A stretch of DNA of 64,000 bases. Origin: Rhodococcus sp. WMMA185 (GTDB lineage Bacteria; Actinomycetota; Actinomycetes; Mycobacteriales; Mycobacteriaceae). Under the pieces are notes generated by a model. That model saw only the letters and a list, made by a program, of their open reading frames with translations, did not search any database and was not told the DNA's origin. Made by a program: the position numbers and the translations under genes. Location of the stretch: positions 3,923,012 to 3,987,011 of the forward strand of contig NZ_CP017014.1 in NCBI RefSeq assembly GCF_001767395.1. The letters are read 5' to 3'. Shown in pieces: positions 10,907 through 18,919 of the stretch; the stretch's first letter is position 1, and each line of letters starts with the position of its first letter.

Positions 10907-11461
10907 TCAAACGAACGCGCCGACCACGGTGCCGATTCCGGTAGCCGGATCGAATTGCGGGTCAGGCATAGTCAGCTGGTGAAGGACCACCCCGTCCACG
11001 TAGTCGGTAATTGCCGCAGCGCCGGCTGCCGGATCCCTCGATCCGACCTGTTCGAGCATGTCCGCGCCCCATTCGACGAGCCGGGACCGGATCGAGCGGA
11101 TGATCGTCTCCAACGCCGGCGTTGATGCAGCCTCCACGAAGAGCGCGTACCGGGCGGTCGTTCGTACACGGTCAGGACCGGTGGCGTAGCGCACGAAAGC
11201 GGCCAGCGCATTCACCAACTCTTCCCGGTCTTCCGGCGGCGCCTTCGCGAGCATCCGGAAGTCGTCTCGGTCACGTTGACCCAATCGAGTGATCAATCCC
11301 TCGAGCAGCGCACCCCTACTGCGGAAGTAGTTCGACGTGGATCCCTGTGGCATTCCCGCTAGTTCGTCGACGGCCCGGTGCGTAAGGGCACGCAATCCAC
11401 GCGTGCCGACCAACTCGATCGCGGCGTCCAGTACCTGGTCTTGTTTTCCTGCCACAGCCAA
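10907..11461 (-). CDS. TetR-family transcriptional repressor
   Basis: 184 residues from TTG at 11461; a GTG two codons in is the alternative. No ribosome-binding site precedes either, so the transcript may be leaderless. The N-terminal helix-turn-helix is at about residues 20-50 (LRALTHRAVDELAG followed by GSTSNYFRS), and the ligand-binding helical domain fills the rest. It is divergent from a flavin monooxygenase gene with only 47 bp between, and that gap holds two identical inverted repeats. The simplest reading is that it represses itself and the monooxygenase and is released by the monooxygenase substrate or a related small molecule. That is inferred from the arrangement; the ligand is not visible. 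Confidence 0.9.
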   Translation of the reverse strand: MAVAGKQDQVLDAAIELVGTRGLRALTHRAVDELAGMPQGSTSNYFRSRGALLEGLITRLGQRDRDDFRMLAKAPPEDREELVNALAAFVRYATGPDRVRTTARYALFVEAASTPALETIIRSIRSRLVEWGADMLEQVGSRDPAAGAAAITDYVDGVVLHQLTMPDPQFDPATGIGTVVGAFV

Positions 11462-11463
11462 AC

Positions 11464-11477
11464 ACTACACATGTAGT
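11464..11477. promoter_or_regulatory. TetR operator copy 1
   Basis: Inverted repeat ACTACA-N2-TGTAGT, perfect in both arms, directly at the TetR gene start. An identical copy lies 20 bp away centre to centre. Confidence 0.8.
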
Positions 11478-11483
11478 AAGATC

Positions 11484-11497
11484 ACTACACCTGTAGT
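11484..11497. promoter_or_regulatory. TetR operator copy 2
   Basis: Second ACTACA-N2-TGTAGT, 11 bases before the monooxygenase start codon. The 20-bp spacing places both sites on nearly the same face of the helix, suiting two repressor dimers that block both divergent promoters. Confidence 0.8.
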
Positions 11498-11508
11498 AGC
11501 TTGTCGGC

Positions 11509-12531
11509 ATGACTCGTTCCGCAGCAATACTCGGCGCAGGAATCGGTGGACTTGCCGTCGCCGGCGCCCTCTCCCGCGGGGGCTGGCATGTCGACGTCTT
11601 CGAGCGTGCGCCCCAACTGCCCACGTCCGGTACCGCCCTCGCGATGTGGCCGCACGCACTCACCGCGCTCGACGCCATCGGAGCGGGCGATCGAGTACGC
11701 GAAGTGGGATCAGCGCAGCACCGCGGGTCATTCCTCCGGCCCGACGGATCCCGCATCGGGACCATCGACAACACGAGCCGGACCACCTATCTTCTGTCGC
11801 GGCCCGCCCTTCTCGGTGCCCTGTACGAAGCCTTGCCCAACAAGGCCCTTGCATTCGGCACGCCCGCGCCGCCACTCGACGCGCTGACCGACTACGACGT
11901 GTCGATCGGGGCGGATGGCTTGCGCAGCCCAACCCGACGGCAGTTGTTCGGGGACGGATACGAACCCGTCTATACCGGCGTCACCGCATGGCGCGGGTGG
12001 ATTCCAGGATGCCAAAGCGACATGAGTGAAACCTGGGACAAATCAGCGCTTTTCGGAATCACCCCCCGCGACGGCAATCTGGTCAACTGGTTTGCGTGCG
12101 TACGTGCGGACGAAGGATTCGACGGCGGCATCGATTTCCTGCGCCGCCGCTTCGGGAGCTGGCACACCGAAGTCCGAGCCGTTCTCGAAGCGATGACGGA
12201 CGCGGCGATGCTGCATCACGATCTGTACGAATCCCCTGCTTTGCCCTCGTATGTATCGGGCCGGACAGCGCTTCTTGGTGACGCAGCACACGCCATGGCA
12301 CCGAATCTCGGCCGCGGTGCATCCGAAGCGCTGGTCGATGCCGCAACTTTGGGGCGACTGCTTGCCCGCAGCAACGACATTCGAGACGCACTCCTTCGCT
12401 ACGACCGCGCGCGTCGCCGTCCGACCCGCAGACTCGTCCACAGTTCGCGGATCATGTCCGCCGTCGCGATGACACGGCACCTACGTCCTACTCGCGATCT
12501 CGCTGTGAAGCTGGCCACCGGCCTGGCCTGA
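11509..12531 (+). CDS. FAD-dependent class A monooxygenase
   Basis: 340 residues. The p-hydroxybenzoate-hydroxylase fold is indicated by GAGIGG (9-14), the DG motif in SIGADGLRSP (about 131-140) and GDAAHAMAPN (about 256-265), which contacts FAD ribitol. Such enzymes hydroxylate aromatic or polyketide-like substrates or inactivate antibiotics using NAD(P)H and oxygen. At 340 residues it is somewhat shorter than the usual 370-400. ATG at 11509 follows the second TetR operator by 11 bases with no ribosome-binding site, suggesting a leaderless or weakly translated message. The TetR pairing points to an inducible detoxification or catabolic role; the substrate is unknown. Confidence 0.88.
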   Translation: MTRSAAILGAGIGGLAVAGALSRGGWHVDVFERAPQLPTSGTALAMWPHALTALDAIGAGDRVREVGSAQHRGSFLRPDGSRIGTIDNTSRTTYLLSRPALLGALYEALPNKALAFGTPAPPLDALTDYDVSIGADGLRSPTRRQLFGDGYEPVYTGVTAWRGWIPGCQSDMSETWDKSALFGITPRDGNLVNWFACVRADEGFDGGIDFLRRRFGSWHTEVRAVLEAMTDAAMLHHDLYESPALPSYVSGRTALLGDAAHAMAPNLGRGASEALVDAATLGRLLARSNDIRDALLRYDRARRRPTRRLVHSSRIMSAVAMTRHLRPTRDLAVKLATGLA

Positions 12532-12672
12532 CCGAGACCGATGCTCGAAGATCGCGGGGATACTTGCCGTCTGGTACTTTTCCGCGGTAGCGGGACTGGA
12601 ATGACCGGGGCGATCATGGGGGCGATCGACGACTGAAGCACTGTCCGCCAGGACCGACTGACCTGCGCCCGC

Positions 12673-12714
12673 GTTCGGGCAGATCCGTTCGTGCAGATCC
12701 GTTCGTGCAGATCA
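12673..12714. repeat. Three 14-bp direct repeats (GTTCGTGCAGATCC-like)
   Basis: Units at 12673, 12687 and 12701, with one change in the first and one in the third. They lie 103 bases upstream of the repeat-protein gene in an otherwise featureless 285-bp spacer. They could be iteron-like sites for a regulator. Confidence 0.75.
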
Positions 12715-12816
12715 TTGGTGTGATCGATGTTGCTGCAGGTGTGATACGAATCCCTCGCGCGAGGCCCGGCCAGGGGTCGGCTTCACGCAAGGGAGCGAGG
12801 TGTGGAGGATTCAGCT

Positions 12817-13764
12817 GTGACAGAACCGCCGAACAGGAATGACGACAGCGTTCCCCTCGATCGCTTCTCACATTGGTTCCCACCTTTCGCACCGGCTGCG
12901 GCACCGACCCGACAGGCCGTACACGACGACCCCCCCGCCACCCCCGAAGCCGAACAGCACTACGACCTCCCGGCTGCCACCCCCGAAGCCGAACAGCACT
13001 ACGACCTCCCGGCTGCCGTCCCCGAGAACGAACAGCCCCACGACCTCCCGGCCGCCACCCCCGAGAACGAACAGCCCCACGACCCCGCGGCCGCCGCCCC
13101 CGAAGCCGAACGCCGCCGGGACCTCCCGCCTCCACCTGCCCCTACGTGGTTGTCGGCGGATGACGAGCCCTCTCCCCCGCCACCCGTTCGAGGTGGACGA
13201 GGCAAAGGGCGAGGCAAGCGGAAGCTCGGCGTCGGCGTCGCGGCAATCGCTGTGGCAGGCGGTGGCGCCGCCCTGTTCCTTGCGCAGTCCGATGACGAAC
13301 CGTCCCCGTCTGCCGTCGCACAGTCAACCGTCGCACCGACGACCGCCCCACCGACCAGCAATGCGCCGAGTGAACCGGTCGCCGATGAGAGCCCGAGTTG
13401 GTGCGTCGAAGCACGCGACGGCGAAACAGTCGTCGGGAACGGACCAGGTGGGACGACCAACGGATTCGATGCGATCCTCGCCTTCGACCACGCGTATTAC
13501 GTCGACCGGGACGGCGCGAAGGCCCGTGCTGTCGGCGCGCCCGATGCGGAGATGGGGTCGGCCGCGGATATTCAAGGTGGAATCGACACACTCCCGGTCG
13601 GCACCGAGCACTGCCTCACCATCACCGAGACCGGAATCGGTCGCTACGCCGTGACGCTGTCGGAGTTGCGACCGAATGGGTCAATGCAGAGATACAAGCA
13701 GGTCGTGACCACGGCAGACGTCGGCGGCCGGACGTACATCACATCTATTGGAGCCTCGAATTGA
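12817..13764 (+). CDS. Membrane-anchored protein with 13-residue repeats, function unknown
   Basis: 315 residues from GTG at 12817, which has GGAGG eight bases upstream; an in-frame GTG at 12802 is also possible. The N-terminal half is acidic and Pro-rich and holds five tandem 13-residue repeats of the type A(T/V)PE(A/N)EQxxDLPA. A basic stretch (RGGRGKGRGKRK) then precedes one transmembrane helix (GVGVAAIAVAGGGAALFL). The C-terminal part of about 160 residues follows a Ser/Thr/Pro linker and contains two Cys (SWCVEA, EHCLTI). Topology is predicted as repeats in the cytoplasm and C-terminal domain outside. It overlaps the next gene by four bases (TTGA), so the pair is one operon. I do not recognise the extracellular domain; the layout recalls membrane components beside ParA-like ATPases in actinobacterial secretion or surface systems. 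Confidence 0.75.
   Translation: MTEPPNRNDDSVPLDRFSHWFPPFAPAAAPTRQAVHDDPPATPEAEQHYDLPAATPEAEQHYDLPAAVPENEQPHDLPAATPENEQPHDPAAAAPEAERRRDLPPPPAPTWLSADDEPSPPPPVRGGRGKGRGKRKLGVGVAAIAVAGGGAALFLAQSDDEPSPSAVAQSTVAPTTAPPTSNAPSEPVADESPSWCVEARDGETVVGNGPGGTTNGFDAILAFDHAYYVDRDGAKARAVGAPDAEMGSAADIQGGIDTLPVGTEHCLTITETGIGRYAVTLSELRPNGSMQRYKQVVTTADVGGRTYITSIGASN
12937..13131 (+). repeat. Five in-frame 39-bp tandem repeats
   Basis: Five 13-codon units inside the preceding gene. The first two are nearly identical and the last is the most degenerate. Copy number could vary between strains by slippage without breaking the frame. Confidence 0.85.
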
Positions 13765-14540
13765 CGAACGAACCTCTGCTGCAGCCCCTTCCCGTGTCGA
13801 CGCTCGTCCTCGGGGCGTGTGGTGGGGCCGGAGCAACTACGACGACGCTGGGCCTCGCGAACACCAACACGGCGAACGGGGGCTCAGTCGTAGCCGTCGA
13901 TGCGACGCCTGCGGGCGGTGATATCGCCGAGCGCGGCGCCGACGAGATGCTTTCGATGAACGGGCTGGAACAGTTGGTGGCGTCTGCGGCATCGGGTTCG
14001 GTTCAGCCCGACGTGATCGACGAATTCTGCTCCCGTACAAGCGCCGGAGCCCGCATTCTGAATCGCATCGGGAACCAAAGCGCCGTCGATGGCGAATACC
14101 ACGTTCTTACGCGTACCTTGCATGCCCGGGGTGGGAGCACTGTCTACGATCTCGGTCACCGACTGCGCGCCGCATACCTGGCGCCGCTGTTGGCCACACC
14201 ATCGCCGATCATCCTGGTCGTGCCTTGCCGGGCAGACGCCTTCAACCGCCTGCGTTCATCACTGCAAGCGATCGGCGACACCCTCGGTCAGCCTGGTCTC
14301 GCCCGGACGGTGGTCACCGTGTCGAATCAGGACGCCACTGGTTGGCAGGTGGACGTCGACCTCCTGCGTGAGTACCTCGGCGGACAGGTGTGGGGGATCG
14401 AAACCATCCCTTACGACGAACACCTGGGCACGGGAGTCGTCATCAGTCAAGACCTGCTGGCACCGGAGACGCGATCGGCGTACGAGCGGCTGTCGGCGAC
14501 AGCGACGGCCGTGGGTGAGGGTCGACCGGCACGGGTCTGA
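13761..14540 (+). CDS. ParA/MinD-superfamily protein with TadZ/CpaE-like degenerate P-loop
   Basis: 259 residues. TTG at 13761 overlaps the previous stop (TTGA), with GGAG seven bases upstream. The Walker A region reads GACGGAGATTTT (18-29). Both signature lysines of ParA (KGGxGKT) are missing, with Ala25 at the catalytic position, as in the CpaE/TadZ branch (GGVGAS/T). A Walker A'-like VDATPAGGDI follows at about 45-54, and a hydrophobic strand IILVVPCRAD occurs in the second half. Such proteins position pili or secretion machinery, often without much ATPase activity. The coupled repeat/transmembrane gene is the likely partner. No tad or pilin genes are nearby. The 3' end overlaps the convergent acyltransferase gene by 94 bases. 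Confidence 0.75.
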   Translation: MTNEPLLQPLPVSTLVLGACGGAGATTTTLGLANTNTANGGSVVAVDATPAGGDIAERGADEMLSMNGLEQLVASAASGSVQPDVIDEFCSRTSAGARILNRIGNQSAVDGEYHVLTRTLHARGGSTVYDLGHRLRAAYLAPLLATPSPIILVVPCRADAFNRLRSSLQAIGDTLGQPGLARTVVTVSNQDATGWQVDVDLLREYLGGQVWGIETIPYDEHLGTGVVISQDLLAPETRSAYERLSATATAVGEGRPARV

Positions 14541-15655
14541 TTCTCGCGCCACAACACGACGCGTGCGATTCCCCTGTGCAGTGCCCATGCAGGAGGGATG
14601 GTCAAGACAGTGGTGACGATGAACACACCCACCGCGGAACCTTGGAAGGTCCCGTAGCCGAGCATCTCCATGACGAACTCCATGACGACGAGATGCACGA
14701 GGAAGAACTCGTACGAAATCTCGCCGAGCCACACCATGGGCCTGGACGCGCACAGGGATCCGAACGGTCCGTCGTGTGAGCCGACGACCAGCGGGGCCAG
14801 CAGGAACATCGCGAACATCAGGTACAGGAAAGCCTTGGTGATCGCCGCTCCGCCGTCGTCGGGGACGATCGTTGCCTCACCGGTCGCGGGTGTCATGGCC
14901 AGTAGAAAGCAGACCAGCGCTCCGGCGCCCGCCGCATACGGATTGAAGCGGCGAAGCGTCATCGAAGCGACCGCCAGGACCATCCCTCCCACGAACCAGG
15001 CGAAGAAGCCCGGGAACCACAGCCGCGCGGTAATCGAAATCTGGGCGTCGGTGTGCGTGAAAACGATCCACAGCGGGGTGGTCATCGCCAGAACGGACAA
15101 CCCCAGCACCAGTCGACCGGGCCGCCAACGCCCGCCACACACTACAACCACGAGCGCCCAGGCGATCAGTGGCAGGAGCAGGTAGAAGATCACCTCCACC
15201 GCCAGCGACCATGTCTGCGTCAACCCATCGTGGAAATGGCCGAACCCATAGATCTGGGTGAAGGTCATGTTCCGCAGGAATCCGTCCCACCCGAGTCCGG
15301 TTTCGCCCGAATCGCGGAACAGGTAGATCGTGTAAACCGCAATAATGGCGATCCAGTATGCGGGCAAGATCCTTCGTGCTCGGTGCCACAAGTACGTGCC
15401 CACCGCCGGACTCTGACCCCCTCTGGCCAGTGCCTTCACCCAGGGCCGGAACAGCAGATACCCGGACAGGGCGAAGAAGATCGCCACGCCGATCTCGAGT
15501 CGAGAGTAGAACGCACCCACAAGGTCGGGTGTGTACTTGCCGGTCCAGAAACCGGCATGCGCCCCCACCACCAGGAGCATCGCGAAGGCCCGTATTCCCG
15601 TGAGAGAACTGATCGTAGTAAGCCGCGCAGACTCGTCCACGGAATTGACAACCAC
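14447..15655 (-). CDS. Acyltransferase 3 family membrane protein
   Basis: 402 residues with about ten hydrophobic helices. GTG at 15655 has AAGGAG six bases upstream. The family start is evident: LTGIRAFAMLLVVGAH (about 19-33, with the conserved Arg22 and catalytic-type His33), then FFALSGYLLFRPW. These OafA/YrhL-type enzymes transfer acyl groups to sugars, lipids or peptidoglycan at the membrane. The last 94 bases run antisense into the TadZ-like gene, an unusually long convergent overlap. The acceptor is unknown; cell-envelope glycolipid or arabinogalactan decoration is plausible in this group. Confidence 0.9.
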   Translation of the reverse strand: MVVNSVDESARLTTISSLTGIRAFAMLLVVGAHAGFWTGKYTPDLVGAFYSRLEIGVAIFFALSGYLLFRPWVKALARGGQSPAVGTYLWHRARRILPAYWIAIIAVYTIYLFRDSGETGLGWDGFLRNMTFTQIYGFGHFHDGLTQTWSLAVEVIFYLLLPLIAWALVVVVCGGRWRPGRLVLGLSVLAMTTPLWIVFTHTDAQISITARLWFPGFFAWFVGGMVLAVASMTLRRFNPYAAGAGALVCFLLAMTPATGEATIVPDDGGAAITKAFLYLMFAMFLLAPLVVGSHDGPFGSLCASRPMVWLGEISYEFFLVHLVVMEFVMEMLGYGTFQGSAVGVFIVTTVLTIPPAWALHRGIARVVLWRENQTRAGRPSPTAVAVADSRSYADRVSGASRS

Positions 15656-15914
15656 CGCCTGCTCCTTACTGCACTGCCGGGCGTCACGAGACGCTCGAAC
15701 AGAATAGCTACCTGGCGAAGGTAGCTACATCATCAGCCGGGACTCCCTGGGCTAAATGGTACGTTTGTCCCATTTTTAGGGCAGTTCTTCCGAGGGGTCA
15801 TCGCTTTGCCAGATGAGACAACCCCGCCGGGACAATCTCCCGAAGGCGGCTTTTAACAACAGCCACCGGGGCAGTACCCATAACTAAGGTGCCTACCCGC
15901 CGCCACCGAGTTAC

Positions 15915-16355
15915 ATGGCTCAGCCCGGCTATCCTCAGCAGCCTCCGCAGAAGAAGCACCCCGTCTGGCTCTGGGTGTTGATCGCGGTAGTCGGCGTCGT
16001 CCTGCTCGGTTTCGCGGGGTGCACAGCGTTGGTGGGGGTTGCGGTGAAGGAGGTGAACGAGGAGGTCAGCCGTACGATCGACGTTCAGTACGAGGTCACT
16101 TCGACCTCCGACGACATCCGGTCGATCCGGTACACAAGCGGCGACTCGGAGTCGGTCGAAGCCGCCAGCGTAACCACGCCGTGGTCCGAGACCGTCACGA
16201 TCTCCGGATTGGTCAAGCTGGCAACACTGAGCGTCTCCACCGGTAGTTCCGGGAGAACCGTGAGCTGCACCATCTCCGAAGGCGGCAAGGTCCTCGACTC
16301 GGACACAGCGAGCGGCCCCTACGCCTCCGTCTACTGCTCGAAGATCCTGGACTAG
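15915..16355 (+). CDS. MmpS-family membrane protein
   Basis: 146 residues. A short cytoplasmic Pro/Gln-rich segment (residues 1-16) is followed by one transmembrane helix (VWLWVLIAVVGVVLLGFAG) and an exported beta domain. The domain has the MmpS pattern: an IDVQYEVTST strand, then TPWSETVTI, then VSCTISEGGKVL and GPYASVYCSK, with two Cys that may pair. MmpS proteins usually assist MmpL RND transporters in lipid or siderophore export, but no MmpL gene is nearby. No clear ribosome-binding site precedes ATG at 15915. Confidence 0.75.
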   Translation: MAQPGYPQQPPQKKHPVWLWVLIAVVGVVLLGFAGCTALVGVAVKEVNEEVSRTIDVQYEVTSTSDDIRSIRYTSGDSESVEAASVTTPWSETVTISGLVKLATLSVSTGSSGRTVSCTISEGGKVLDSDTASGPYASVYCSKILD

Positions 16356-16362
16356 CCCGCCG

Positions 16363-16830
16363 TCATATCCCCGGCGCAGCTTCGCCGAGATGTAGGTCGG
16401 GCTCCCAGTCGTAGACGACCGTGGTCCGCAACAGGATGTCCTGAACCGACCGGCGCCGAGGGTCGACGGCCGCCCACAGCAGCCCGAACCCGAACATCAC
16501 GTACAGCACGGCGCGCAGGAATGCTCGCGGCCAGCCGATCAACCTCCCGCTGCGGCTTATCACTCGCAGGCCCATCGTCACCGCTCCGACGGTGCGACCG
16601 CTGACGGCCCAGCATGCCGTGAGGTACAGCACCGACACGGTGATGAACGTGCTGACGGAGAGCACGGCGTTGCCCCTGGGAAACGAGAATTCCTGCGGTG
16701 AGAACAACAGCTGCGCAATCAACGCACCGATATAGATAAGGCCCATCACCGCCGACACGATCAGGAGGTCGATACCGGCGGCCAACCCTCGGGTGACGAT
16801 TCCCGCGTAGTGATGTGTAGGCCCGCTCAT
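16363..16830 (-). CDS. RDD-family membrane protein
   Basis: 155 residues, three to four transmembrane helices. The family features are an N-terminal RGLAAGIDLL with Arg/Asp in the first helix, a central GRTVGAVTMGLRVI, and a C-terminal DPRRRSVQDILLRTTVV. Its ATG overlaps the stop of the nonapeptide-repeat gene (ATGA), so the two are translationally coupled. RDD proteins have been linked to ion or osmolyte transport, but no specific role can be assigned here. Confidence 0.88.
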   Translation of the reverse strand: MSGPTHHYAGIVTRGLAAGIDLLIVSAVMGLIYIGALIAQLLFSPQEFSFPRGNAVLSVSTFITVSVLYLTACWAVSGRTVGAVTMGLRVISRSGRLIGWPRAFLRAVLYVMFGFGLLWAAVDPRRRSVQDILLRTTVVYDWEPDLHLGEAAPGI

Positions 16831-17540
16831 CGTTCGCCCGGTTCCTCGGACTGTTCCCGAGCGTCCCCGCGCTGCTCCTGCGTGCGTCCGAACAACTTGC
16901 CCACGAATCCCGACACGGCGTCGTCAGCCTGCATTCCCTGGCTTCGCACGCCGCGCACTGCCTCGCTGGACATCGATCCGGTGGACTCCCGAATGATGCT
17001 CGGTAAATCCACACCCTCGATGATGGTGTCAGCGAGACCGATGAGGTCGATGCGTGCTATCACCGAACCCACGTCGACACGCTCGACGACCGCATCCACA
17101 TCGATCCGCCCGGCAATCGAATTCAGGTCGACGCGATCGACGACGGCATCGACGTCCACTCGATCGAGGATCTGTGAAATATCGAGGCGGGCAGCGATCG
17201 CATCCACGTCCACCCGGTCGATGATGCGCTCGATGTCGACGCCTTCGGCGATGGTATCGAGGTCGACGTGGTCGCGAACGATCGACGTGATGTCCACTTC
17301 GAGGAGCGCAACCCGCACAATTCTCCGCAGGACAGCGTGCAAGACCCGATCCGTGAGTTCGTCTGCTGTGTGCAGTGCCGCGGTCCCGCGGACTTCGAGG
17401 ATGGCAAACACAGGATCGATGCCCGGCACGCGCCGCGCCGTATCGAGGCCGAACCCAATCACACGACGCAACCCTGCGCCCAGGGTGGCGGCGACACCAA
17501 TCGCGAGGCGCACCGGATCGGAGGACTTCGCGCCGTCCAT
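16827..17540 (-). CDS. Nonapeptide-repeat protein, function unknown
   Basis: 237 residues. Residues 1-80 are hydrophobic and helical (VRLAIGVAATLGAGLRRVIGF). Residues 93-164 hold eight uninterrupted nine-residue repeats, D-(V/I/L)-x-x-(I/V)-x-x-R-(V/I), for example DVDAVVDRV and DVDAIAARL. They are preceded by one 10-residue unit and followed by a 13-residue unit and a partial one. The strict hydrophobic/Asp periodicity suggests a solenoid or amphipathic helix bundle. The C-terminus is polar (RTQEQRGDAREQSEEPGER). It is coupled by ATGA to the RDD gene, so the two probably act together at the membrane. I recognise similar proteins only as hypothetical actinobacterial neighbours of RDD genes. 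Confidence 0.8.
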   Translation of the reverse strand: MDGAKSSDPVRLAIGVAATLGAGLRRVIGFGLDTARRVPGIDPVFAILEVRGTAALHTADELTDRVLHAVLRRIVRVALLEVDITSIVRDHVDLDTIAEGVDIERIIDRVDVDAIAARLDISQILDRVDVDAVVDRVDLNSIAGRIDVDAVVERVDVGSVIARIDLIGLADTIIEGVDLPSIIRESTGSMSSEAVRGVRSQGMQADDAVSGFVGKLFGRTQEQRGDAREQSEEPGER

Positions 17541-17725
17541 ACCTACTATCCAAGCCGGTTCAAGGCCGCGGCGGACCGGTTATTCGTTTTTCGTCCTCGG
17601 TGGTCGCGGCCCATGTCATGCCCACCGCACCGTGCTGCAGATCGAAAAGGGACTCTAACGAGTGAACATGCTTGATGTCCGAAACCTTCAATGCGGACTG
17701 GCTGGCGGTCTCTAGCGTTCTCGGC

Positions 17726-18121
17726 ATGACCGCAACACTCAGCGCCATCGAACTGGTCGTTCGCGACCTGCCCGCCTCACTCGCGTTCTACAGGCAACTC
17801 GGACTCGACATCCCCGTCGATGCCGAAAGGTCGCCCCACGTCGAAGTCGAGCTTCCCGGCGGTGTTCGCCTGATGTGGGACACGATCGAGACCATCCGTT
17901 CGTTTACGCCCGAATGGGAAGAACCCAGCGGTGGGCATCGCGTCTGCCTCGCCTTCGATTGCGGAACCGCCGAAGGCGTCAACAAGCTGTTCGATGAGAT
18001 CACAGGTGCCGGCCACACTGGCCGGAAGAAGCCGTGGGACGCGCCCTGGGGCCAGCGATACGCCATCGTCGACGATCCCGACGGCAATCCCGTCGACCTG
18101 TTCGCAGCCCTCACACGGTGA
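17726..18121 (+). CDS. VOC-superfamily (glyoxalase/bleomycin-resistance fold) protein
   Basis: 131 residues from ATG at 17726; the longer frame from 17672 adds residues that do not fit the fold. The start (SAIELVVRDLPASLAFYRQLGLDIP) and end (YAIVDDPDGNPVDLFA) are the two beta-alpha-beta-beta-beta modules of the family. Metal-ligand positions are only partly recognisable (Glu in IELVV, Asp in DPDGN), so catalysis is uncertain. The end overlaps the convergent AraC gene by 11 bases. It could be a small-molecule-binding or resistance protein. Confidence 0.85.
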   Translation: MTATLSAIELVVRDLPASLAFYRQLGLDIPVDAERSPHVEVELPGGVRLMWDTIETIRSFTPEWEEPSGGHRVCLAFDCGTAEGVNKLFDEITGAGHTGRKKPWDAPWGQRYAIVDDPDGNPVDLFAALTR

Positions 18122-18794
18122 CGAGCTGACCGAAAGTGCGCCCAGTCAACTCGTTGGCCTCACGAATCAGATGGGCTTGATCGGAGTACCCGGCCATCCC
18201 AGCCGCCTGCGCTGCGGGAATGGATGAGTTTGCGAATCTCATCGCCGACTGCAACCGAAGAATCCGGGCCAGCATCTTCGGCCCGTAGCCGAACTGACGA
18301 CGACACAACCGGTGCAGTTGGCGTTCTCCGATACCGACATAGTCCGCGACCTCGCGGACGGACGCCTGCTGCTCGAGGAGCCGAACGATCGCGGCGATCC
18401 TGCCGTCCCTCGGCGGCCCATGGAACCTTCGAGACCTCGCGAAGTCCTCGAGCGCCCGATCGGGGTCGGCTGCATCGACGATCCGGCTGAGGAATTCTGC
18501 CGTAGCGGTGTCGCTCGAGACGTCGGCAAGCGGGACCCGCAGATTGGCGAGCTCCTCCGCTGGGGTCCCCAACAGATCCGGCAGTATCCCAGGAGCGCAA
18601 CGCAATCCGACGTACTGATCCCCCTCCCGAGCGGCGGCGAGATATGGCCGGGAATCGGGGCCGGCTACGACGACTTCACCGCTCCTCCAGATGAGGTCCA
18701 TGCAACCGTCGGGCAGGACAGCGGTCTGCCCCTCGGCCGCGGTGCTGGTCCACACCACTGCGCCCGGGAACGTGGACCGCCGCTCCGCATACAT
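18111..18794 (-). CDS. AraC-family regulator
   Basis: 227 residues from ATG at 18794; the open frame continues upstream through the tRNA-Leu gene, so earlier starts are rejected. The N-terminal sensor half contains LPDGCMDLIWRSGEVVVAGP, the pattern of the DUF6597-type domain often joined to AraC helix-turn-helix units. The DNA-binding half runs from about residue 130, with two helix-turn-helix motifs (ASVREVADYVGIGERQLHRL and AAQAAGMAGYSDQAHLIRE). It is convergent with the VOC gene, and regulation of that gene is possible but not shown. Confidence 0.88.
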   Translation of the reverse strand: MYAERRSTFPGAVVWTSTAAEGQTAVLPDGCMDLIWRSGEVVVAGPDSRPYLAAAREGDQYVGLRCAPGILPDLLGTPAEELANLRVPLADVSSDTATAEFLSRIVDAADPDRALEDFARSRRFHGPPRDGRIAAIVRLLEQQASVREVADYVGIGERQLHRLCRRQFGYGPKMLARILRLQSAMRFANSSIPAAQAAGMAGYSDQAHLIREANELTGRTFGQLVTV

Positions 18795-18919
18795 GACTTC
18801 AATGCTATGTAGGCGGTGCAGACCCGGACCCGACCGGTGCCGATCCGACCTGGAAAGCACGAAGGCCACGAACCCCTGCGGGTCCGTGGCCTCGATGTCA
18901 TGATTCCGGAGAATCACGC

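Noticed and set aside
12937..13131. Frameshift or assembly error in the repeat protein
   Set aside because: All five 39-bp units keep the frame and the flanking transmembrane and exported parts stay in frame.
13761..14540. Chromosome-partitioning ParA
   Set aside because: No parB gene follows and both P-loop lysines are missing, so the TadZ/CpaE-like reading fits better.
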